Source: an uncultured Lachnospiraceae bacterium (GTDB lineage Bacteria; Bacillota; Clostridia; Lachnospirales; Lachnospiraceae). From it: a stretch of 64,000 bases of DNA. The notes beneath the pieces were generated by a model that ran no database searches, had not been told where the DNA came from, and worked only from the letters and a program-made list of their open reading frames with translations. Position numbers and translations under genes: made by a program. This document shows positions 58,869 through 64,000 of the stretch, piece by piece (position 1 is the stretch's first letter; every line of letters begins with the position of its first letter). The stretch is from NCBI GenBank assembly GCA_910588875.1, contig CAJURT010000008.1, forward strand, positions 41,841-105,840, read 5' to 3'.

Positions 58869-59939
58869 TCAGTTCACCGGGAAATCAAAATAAGTATCCG
58901 GATAAGGTTCCTCCTTCAGTGTATAATGCCACCACTCCGTGCTTATTGCCTTAAATCCATGGCGCAGCATGGCCTCACGCAAGATACGGCGGTTTTTCTG
59001 CTGTTCGGCAGTCAGATTCCCCACATAATCGGAATGGGATCGTTTTCCAAAATAATCAAACACGCCGCCCATGTCCGCTTCCTTCCCTGTTTCCATATCC
59101 AGCAGGGTCAGATCTATTGTGCTCCCCCTGCTATGGCCGGATCTGGCGCTGATGTATCCCTCCTCAAAAAGCCTGCTTTTTTCCACCTCCGGATAAAAGT
59201 ATGGCTTCATCCTGGTATCTTCCTGATCCTTTGCCCACCTCACAAAATGATCCACTGCCATCTGAGGCCGGTAAGCGTCATAAACCTTCAGGCGGTAGCC
59301 TTGTTCCATCACATCATCACTGACCTTTTTCAGGGCAGAGGCCGCCTCCTCGGTAAGCAGGGCACATGGCTTCTCATAGCCGTCAATACGCTGGCCCACA
59401 AAATTATAGGTGGAATAGTAACGGATCTCCTGGACGATATCCGGAACTTCCTCCGCCAGCACCACAAAGCCTTGGGCATAAGCAGGAGATTCCCTTTCCG
59501 GGAAGCCGCCGCTTTCATCTCCTGGCGTTCCTCCCTGCTCTGCCTGCATTCCTTCCTGCTTTACTTGCCCCTCTTCCTGCTTTACCTGCTCCTCTTCCTG
59601 CTTTGCCTGCCCCTCTTCCTGCTTTGCCTGCCCTTCTTCCTGCTTTATCTGCTCTTCTCCTTGCTCTGCCTGCCCCTCTTCCTGCTTTATCTGCCCCTCT
59701 TCCTGCTTTACCTGTTCTTCTTCCTGCCGTACCTGGGTCTCTTCTTTCTTGCCTCCGGCTATGGCTTTCTCCTCACCCTCCTCCGAGGCATCCCTTATCC
59801 CCGTTTCCTGTCCTGCAAAAACTCTTTCCTGATCCTCTTTTGGGGCGTCTGCCGTTTTTGCACAGCCGCCTGCCCCTGCCAACACGAGGGCGGCCATCCA
59901 GGCCGCCGCCATCCTCCTGATCCCTTTTCCCATCATCAT
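58869..59939 (-). CDS. VanX-like D-Ala-D-Ala dipeptidase lipoprotein with heptad-repeat stalk
   Basis: 356 residues. Signal peptide with lipobox AGGC (Cys about 26), a stalk of about ten KQEEGQ-type heptads (about 75-145), and an M15 dipeptidase domain. The zinc site SGHSRGSTIDLTL (S-x-H-x-x-G-x-x-x-D) and catalytic E-x-x-H in EWWHYTL are present; RLKVYDAYRPQMA is the family signature. An extracytoplasmic anchored form suggests wall-peptide turnover rather than vancomycin resistance, as no vanH or vanA is nearby. ATG 59939 overlaps the upstream hydrolase stop by 4 nt. Related to D,D-carboxy/dipeptidases of the VanX/DdpX type. Confidence 0.92.
   Translation of the reverse strand: MMMGKGIRRMAAAWMAALVLAGAGGCAKTADAPKEDQERVFAGQETGIRDASEEGEEKAIAGGKKEETQVRQEEEQVKQEEGQIKQEEGQAEQGEEQIKQEEGQAKQEEGQAKQEEEQVKQEEGQVKQEGMQAEQGGTPGDESGGFPERESPAYAQGFVVLAEEVPDIVQEIRYYSTYNFVGQRIDGYEKPCALLTEEAASALKKVSDDVMEQGYRLKVYDAYRPQMAVDHFVRWAKDQEDTRMKPYFYPEVEKSRLFEEGYISARSGHSRGSTIDLTLLDMETGKEADMGGVFDYFGKRSHSDYVGNLTAEQQKNRRILREAMLRHGFKAISTEWWHYTLKEEPYPDTYFDFPVN
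59530..59732 (-). repeat. 21-bp tandem repeat encoding heptads
   Basis: About 9.7 in-frame units, each coding for seven residues of the pattern (V/I/A)KQEE(G/E)Q; no deletions or frame shifts. Confidence 0.9.
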
Positions 59940-60820
59940 TCGTCCGGCCACTCTTCCTGCCCAACCTTCTCCAGCATACTCTTCATATTCACGGCATATG
60001 CCTGGTAGGGCTGATATTTCCTTATGCTTTCCGGCCAGTAATATTCTGCAAGGTTTCTGATCTTATCCTCCAGCAGAATGTCACGCTTCCCCTCTGCCCG
60101 GATCCTGCTCACTGCCTGCTCATGCTCTTTCATACAACGTTTCCATGTATCTTCGGCCCTTCTTTCCGGAGCAAACCCAGAATGGGCAAAAAGCAGAATA
60201 TCCGCACCGAGCCCTCTCAGCTTAGACAGGGAATCCATTGACATGTGATACCCCAGCAAAAAGCAGGGGCTTAAACGTCCCCCTTCCATATATACCCCGG
60301 CGGTCTCCGCACAAACCAACAGCCGTTCCCCGCAAAAATCCCTCTCAACCAGGAAGGAAAAGCTATCCCGGGTATGCCCCGGGGTCTCTATTGCCGTTAC
60401 CTTCCACTCACCAAGCCGGAAAACCTGCCCATCCGCCAGCACGCCGTCCGCATGCAAGTCCTCGTCCCGGTAAGACAGTCCGGCCACTCCCTGATCCACT
60501 GCCGCCGCCTCGTTCATCTCCCGGATCCGGCGCAAGGCAGACGGCTTTTCCAGGATATCCTTCCCATGGGGCGCTATGTATACCTTTACCCCAGGCCATC
60601 TCTTCCTGATATAAGGGATCCCTGAAACATGGTCAAAATGGCTATGTGTCAAAAACACATAATCCAGGGGCCTGCCGCCTAAAACCGATGCTGCACGTTC
60701 TGCCATTTTCTCCCCGCAGCAAGCCATCCCGGCATCAAACAAAAGACTTGTCTCCCCTGCCCCAAGGTAAACATTCCCCGGGCAATCCCCGCTGACATCA
60801 TAAATATAATCTCTGATCAT
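59936..60820 (-). CDS. Metallo-beta-lactamase-fold hydrolase
   Basis: 294 residues. Zinc motif THSHFDHVSG, then ETPGHTRDS and a later His in LGYHMSMDSL and Asp/His ADILLFAHSG. No signal peptide, so cytoplasmic. Substrate unknown; layout fits the general glyoxalase-II-like or lactonase group. AAGGAG is 5 nt before the ATG. Lies between the hybrid kinase (79 bp upstream) and the VanX-like gene (4-nt overlap). Confidence 0.92.
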   Translation of the reverse strand: MIRDYIYDVSGDCPGNVYLGAGETSLLFDAGMACCGEKMAERAASVLGGRPLDYVFLTHSHFDHVSGIPYIRKRWPGVKVYIAPHGKDILEKPSALRRIREMNEAAAVDQGVAGLSYRDEDLHADGVLADGQVFRLGEWKVTAIETPGHTRDSFSFLVERDFCGERLLVCAETAGVYMEGGRLSPCFLLGYHMSMDSLSKLRGLGADILLFAHSGFAPERRAEDTWKRCMKEHEQAVSRIRAEGKRDILLEDKIRNLAEYYWPESIRKYQPYQAYAVNMKSMLEKVGQEEWPDE

Positions 60821-60899
60821 GCATACTCCTTACCTTTTCGGGCTTTCATCCTTGCTGCCGGACAGATTCCTCCGGAAGTTCCCCGGATTTGCTCCTGCC

Positions 60900-63032
60900 C
60901 TATCTGAAATACTGTGCCAGCACCTTCTCAATGGAATCCAGTTCCACCGGTTTGGCCACATGGCTGTTCATCCCTGCCTGCAGGGAATTCTTCACATCCT
61001 CTGCAAGGGCATTGGCAGACAAAGCAACAATGGGAACCTTCCCCGCATCCTCCCTGTCCATCCCGCGTATCTGGCGGGTGGCCTCATAGCCATCCATAAT
61101 AGGCATCTGAATATCCATAAAAATCAAATCATAATACCCGCAGGGATGCTCCCCGAACATCTGCACCGCCTCCTGTCCGTCACAGGCAGTCTCCACCTGG
61201 ACACCGGTGATGCCTATCAGTTCTACCGCTATCTCCATATTCAGTTCATTGTCCTCCACCAGCAAAACACGCCTGGAGGTATAATCCAAAACCTCTTCTT
61301 CCCCGGCTTCTTCCGGGACCGCCACTTCATCCCCCTCCCTTTCCTCCACAGGAGGGGAAGCCTCTTTTTGCAGCTTCAGGCAAAACTCCACGGTAAAATA
61401 AGAACCTTTTCCCGGCTCGCTCTCGACAGAAATGCTTCCTCCCAGCAGATCCAGCAGGCTCTTTGTAATGGCAAGCCCTACCCCTGTGCCTGCTATCTTG
61501 CTGAAGGTGGTATTCCTGGCCCTTTCAAATGGCAAAAACACCCGTTCTAAAAATTCCGGTTCCATGCCAATCCCGGTATCCCTGCACCGGAACCTGTAAA
61601 TCCCCTTCCCTTCCCCGTCTTCCCCTGCCTGGGTCAGTTCCAGGAAAACCTTCCCACCGGAAGGTGTATATTTTATGGCATTATCAATAATATTAAGCAG
61701 TATCTGCCTCACCCGGAGCGGATCCCCTACCACATATTCTTTCTCCAGCCGGACAGGCGCTATCTCCATCGTAAGGCCTGCCTCCTGTGCCTTGTGCCCC
61801 ATAAACCCGGTGGCCTCACTGAAAATCCGGGAAATGCTAAAGCTTTCCTCTTTCAGGATATTGGCCCCCTGCTCAATCTGGGACATATCCATCACATCGC
61901 TGACCAGGCTGAGAAGATGGATGCCGGATATCCTGATTTTCTCCAGGCAGTCCTCAATCCTGGCCAGATCCCCTGTATTCTCCCTTGCTATGGACGTCAG
62001 ACCGATAATCGCATTCAGGGGTGTCCGGATATCATGGGACATATCCATCAAAAACTGCCCCTTTGCCCTGTTGGCCTTGTCCGCCTCCTCCAGGGCTCTC
62101 TGCAGCTGGCTGGTATACTTCCTGCTCTCATGCATCTTAATCCCGTAAAAGACAGCCGCCATGACCAGGATCGTCCCGGCCACCAGGCCTGAAAAAATCA
62201 TGGTTCTTTTTAAAATATTGTTGGTTTGCACTGTGATCTCATTCTCCGGCACAATTGACACCAGAAGCCACTCCGAGTCCGCCCGAAGAGGCTCATAACA
62301 AAATACCATCCCCTCTTTTTCATATATGAATTTTTCCCACCCGGAATCAAGCCCCTGTACAGCCTTTTGGAACTTTGCTATCCTGTCCGGGTCATTTTCC
62401 GTATCGGAAATCGTATCAAAAAGATTTCGGATGGCCTGATTGCTGTTTTTATGGGCCGGCCGGACCATGATGCCCCCGTCCCGGTTCACCAAATAAGAAA
62501 AACCCTTATTGTCATAAAAGGACAAGGTAAACTGCTGGGCAATCTCCCTGGTACGGTATTCCTTTACCAGGTAGGCCTCGGTTCCGTCCTCAAAGAATAC
62601 TTTAACAAAGATATCGAATACATCCTCCCCTGTCACGCTGCTGATATGGGAATCCAAAAGCCCCCTCTCAAGAGCAGTGTCCTTCAGGAAATCACTGACC
62701 GCCTGGTCCGGCTTTACGTTCTCCCGCACACTCCCCTTGTCCCGGAAATAGAGCACCACATCCGGTTCCACTACCTGATACAAGGTCAAAACCAGCTTAA
62801 GTTCACTGGGCCTGGCCTGGACAATGTTCTCCCACATCACATCCAAGGCATCGAAATCCCCCTCCAGCTGGATATTCAGGGCATTCGCCCCCTGATGGGT
62901 ACTCTCTGTTATCGTCCGGATGGAATTCATCCAAAGCTGGCTGCTGACCTGGTCCACAAACTGCCACGCCGCCATACCCAATGCCAGAATCAGTACCGCT
63001 ACTGCCGCAAAAAATGTGCCTGCCCTCTTCAC
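60900..63032 (-). CDS. Hybrid sensor histidine kinase/response regulator
   Basis: 710 residues. Transmembrane helix about 7-26; extracytoplasmic Cache-like domain about 30-275 with FSYLVNRDGGIMVRP and WLLVSIVPENEI; second helix about 282-302; dimerisation domain with phospho-acceptor in DMSHDIRTPLNAIIG; HATPase with NIIDNAIKYTP, RDTGIGM and GTGVGLAITKSL; C-terminal receiver (about 575-700) with LLVEDNELN and phospho-acceptor Asp in IFMDIQMPIMDGY. It lacks an output domain, so phosphotransfer to another protein is expected. Start GTG 63032 has GGGGGA 6 nt upstream. Follows the small gene by 26 bp. Confidence 0.95.
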   Translation of the reverse strand: MKRAGTFFAAVAVLILALGMAAWQFVDQVSSQLWMNSIRTITESTHQGANALNIQLEGDFDALDVMWENIVQARPSELKLVLTLYQVVEPDVVLYFRDKGSVRENVKPDQAVSDFLKDTALERGLLDSHISSVTGEDVFDIFVKVFFEDGTEAYLVKEYRTREIAQQFTLSFYDNKGFSYLVNRDGGIMVRPAHKNSNQAIRNLFDTISDTENDPDRIAKFQKAVQGLDSGWEKFIYEKEGMVFCYEPLRADSEWLLVSIVPENEITVQTNNILKRTMIFSGLVAGTILVMAAVFYGIKMHESRKYTSQLQRALEEADKANRAKGQFLMDMSHDIRTPLNAIIGLTSIARENTGDLARIEDCLEKIRISGIHLLSLVSDVMDMSQIEQGANILKEESFSISRIFSEATGFMGHKAQEAGLTMEIAPVRLEKEYVVGDPLRVRQILLNIIDNAIKYTPSGGKVFLELTQAGEDGEGKGIYRFRCRDTGIGMEPEFLERVFLPFERARNTTFSKIAGTGVGLAITKSLLDLLGGSISVESEPGKGSYFTVEFCLKLQKEASPPVEEREGDEVAVPEEAGEEEVLDYTSRRVLLVEDNELNMEIAVELIGITGVQVETACDGQEAVQMFGEHPCGYYDLIFMDIQMPIMDGYEATRQIRGMDREDAGKVPIVALSANALAEDVKNSLQAGMNSHVAKPVELDSIEKVLAQYFR

Positions 63033-63058
63033 ATGGCATCCCCCATTCCACACAAAAA

Positions 63059-63400
63059 TCAGTTCTTTTTCCGCAGCTTCCCGATGATCACGCTTGCAAT
63101 AATGGCAAACTGCTTCCTTTTAATAGAATTGTCTGCTGATGTCACTTCCAGATACCCTCTCTCATCATAGCTGAAAAGCATATCCGTTATGATCATGCGC
63201 CACATGCGTTCATTCGATGCATGGATCCCTTTGGCAAGGTCATAAAAATCTTCGCAAAAAGAGTCAAACACTTCTGCTTTCACTTTCGGATTGTAGGACT
63301 CAAATATTTTCGTGAACATTTTTCTGATATTTTCAATATCAAGTTCTCCGAATGTGACATTGCTCTGGTTGATTTCTTTGCTATAAGAATAATCGCTCAT
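63059..63400 (-). CDS. Small conserved-looking protein of unknown function (113 aa)
   Basis: No family recognised. Soluble, helical, acidic-to-neutral. The central block FESYNPKVKAEVFDSFCEDF and RMWRMIITDMLFSYDERGYLEV is distinctive. It has its own promoter and GAGGGAG 10 nt before ATG, and is followed by the hybrid kinase after 26 bp, so it may be a partner of that kinase (for example a phosphotransfer or sensor adaptor), but no conserved His for phosphotransfer stands out except IHAS. Confidence 0.78.
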   Translation of the reverse strand: MSDYSYSKEINQSNVTFGELDIENIRKMFTKIFESYNPKVKAEVFDSFCEDFYDLAKGIHASNERMWRMIITDMLFSYDERGYLEVTSADNSIKRKQFAIIASVIIGKLRKKN

Positions 63401-63468
63401 ATTCTGGCATCTCCCTCTTTGGATTTTTTCCATAACCGCAATTTTTTGTGTACACGGATTTTATTTGT

Positions 63469-63497
63469 ATTTTACCATTATCCGGGCCGGAATTCAA
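63469..63497 (-). promoter_or_regulatory. Promoter of the small gene/hybrid kinase operon
   Basis: Minus-strand TTGAAT (63492-63497), 17-bp spacer, TAAAAT (63469-63474). Confidence 0.7.
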
Positions 63498-63579
63498 TTA
63501 GATTTTCGTTTGCCGGGAACTGTCTGTGGAGGTGTTCCGGAATCAGCAAGATTTTTCACGCAAACGATATATTATATGG

Positions 63580-63601
63580 TATAATCTCGTCAGAGATTAT
63601 A
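63580..63601 (+). promoter_or_regulatory. Extended -10 promoter embedded in a 22-bp dyad (second copy)
   Basis: TATAATCTC-GTCA-GAGATTATA, a perfect 9-bp-arm palindrome. TGG-TATAAT gives an extended -10 toward the right-edge gene. Matches the element at 21329-21350 in 20 of 22 positions. Confidence 0.75.
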
Positions 63602-63609
63602 CCTGCGCC

Positions 63610-63652
63610 GGTTTGCGTCCGTCCGAAGGGCGGACAATTACAAAAGCAAACC
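63610..63652 (+). other. Nested two-stem leader structure before the right-edge gene
   Basis: Outer stem GGTTTGC (63610-63616) with GCAAACC (63646-63652); inner stem GTCCGTCC (63617-63624) with GGGCGGAC (63628-63635), GAA loop. Lies about 20 nt after the predicted transcription start. Confidence 0.65.
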
Positions 63653-63700
63653 GTGTGTTCCTTTGTTCACGGATGGGATCCAAAAATACGGGAGAAAAAT

Positions 63701-64000
63701 ATGGATAATTTTAAGCAGTGCCTCACCAATGCAGTCAAACAAAACTGGAGGCAGACAGGAAAAGAAATTGTTGATATGGGCTCTGTTATTATTGATATGG
63801 CCCAAAACCACCTGAAAATAAAGCAGGATAAACTAAAAGCCCTTTCTGTTAAGGCTTTTGATATGAGTTACCAATATAATAGAGTAATTCTTAAATATTA
63901 TGTTCCACGAACCATTTACTATTATGGAAAAAACAAAGGGTGCCGCCTATCCGTCAAAAAGATAAAGTCAAAAATAGAAAACCAGCAATATCCCTTTAAA
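63701..64000 (+). CDS. Protein of unknown function, cut by the right edge
   Basis: 100 codons visible, open to the edge. Start ATG has GGGAG 6 nt upstream. The N-terminus is helical (FKQCLTNAVKQNWRQTGKEI, VIIDMAQNHLKIKQDKL) and turns strongly basic (YYVPRTIYYYGKNKGCR, SVKKIKSKIENQQ). Clearly more AT-rich than its neighbours (codons such as AAA, ATA, AAT), which together with the dyad promoter suggests a different origin or regulon. No family recognised. Confidence 0.75.
   Translation, partial: MDNFKQCLTNAVKQNWRQTGKEIVDMGSVIIDMAQNHLKIKQDKLKALSVKAFDMSYQYNRVILKYYVPRTIYYYGKNKGCRLSVKKIKSKIENQQYPFK

Noticed and set aside
59530..59732. Regular 21-bp repeats as a possible CRISPR array
   Set aside because: Units are directly tandem without spacers and stay in frame inside a coding region.
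58869..59939. Vancomycin resistance determinant
   Set aside because: No vanH, vanA or vanB-like ligase, or VanRS-type pair is nearby, and the protein has a lipoprotein signal; a housekeeping wall dipeptidase is more likely.
58833..60008. A 391-codon plus-strand frame with Leu/Phe-rich repeats
   Set aside because: It is the antisense reading of the heptad repeat of the VanX-like gene, which has an intact catalytic domain.
63592..63700. Cyclic-di-GMP or similar riboswitch before the right-edge gene
   Set aside because: The stems do not show the conserved GEMM core or tetraloop-receptor pattern; kept only as an unassigned leader structure.
1..64000. Phage, insertion sequence, integron, tRNA or rRNA genes
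   Set aside because: No transposase, integrase, recombinase or terminal repeats, and no cloverleaf or rRNA-like stretches, were seen on either strand.

Overview
The window reads as a chromosome segment of a spore-forming, anaerobic Clostridia bacterium, most likely Lachnospiraceae. This rests on an alpha/beta-type small acid-soluble spore protein with a sigma-G-like promoter, AGGAGG-type ribosome binding sites, lipobox lipoproteins with Ala/Thr/Glu-rich linkers, YesM/YesN-style two-component systems, RqcH, and the tig-clpP-clpX-lon-engB order. Composition is even and moderately GC. I see no phage, insertion sequence, CRISPR array, tRNA or rRNA.

Layout. 1-6 kb: an FtsA/PilM-like actin-fold ATPase cut by the left edge, whose tail is coded by a 39-bp minisatellite; a bactofilin paired with a membrane-anchored NlpC/P60 hydrolase; a small unknown gene; rqcH. 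6-12.7 kb: DUF1189 and FAIM-like membrane proteins downstream of serS, divergent from trkA-trkH and a lipoprotein. 12.7-19.5 kb: a histidine kinase, an AraC-type response regulator and a TRAP transporter (P, Q, M) plus a second, separately transcribed P subunit. 19.6-24.3 kb: a four-SH3 NlpC/P60 protein, a split ChrA pair, a three-repeat lipoprotein and a cytidylate-kinase-like protein. 24.4-30 kb: a Trp-type ABC importer, a PsiE-like protein, a dipeptidase and mgsA. 30-36 kb: the proteostasis cluster engB, lon, clpX, clpP, tig. 36-47 kb: a CYTH protein and a galactose/methylgalactoside (mgl) ABC transporter, preceded by a two-component system and two membrane-tethered sugar-binding proteins. 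46.8-56 kb: a late-stage cobalamin operon (cbiD, cbiG, cobK-cbiE fusion, cbiT, cobU, cobS, cbiB, cobD) with an embedded transglutaminase-like secreted protein and a degenerate CobU paralogue. 56-64 kb: the spore protein, a PadR/DUF1700/DUF4097/PspC envelope module, and an operon of a small unknown protein, a hybrid histidine kinase, a metallo-hydrolase and a VanX-like dipeptidase, then the start of an AT-rich gene cut by the right edge.

How the parts connect. Three importer operons (TRAP, Trp-type ABC, mgl) share one design: the binding-protein gene comes first and is followed by a strong intergenic hairpin before the membrane components. The cobalamin operon runs by a 4-nt ATGA overlap into the response regulator of the sugar-sensing system, so B12 synthesis and sugar sensing may be co-transcribed. 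That regulator probably acts on two 22-bp-spaced repeats at the mglB promoter. Two distant promoters, of the SH3/NlpC gene and of the gene at the right edge, share an almost identical 22-bp dyad enclosing an extended -10. Most CDS starts were set by ribosome binding site spacing, so many are shorter than the maximal open frame.
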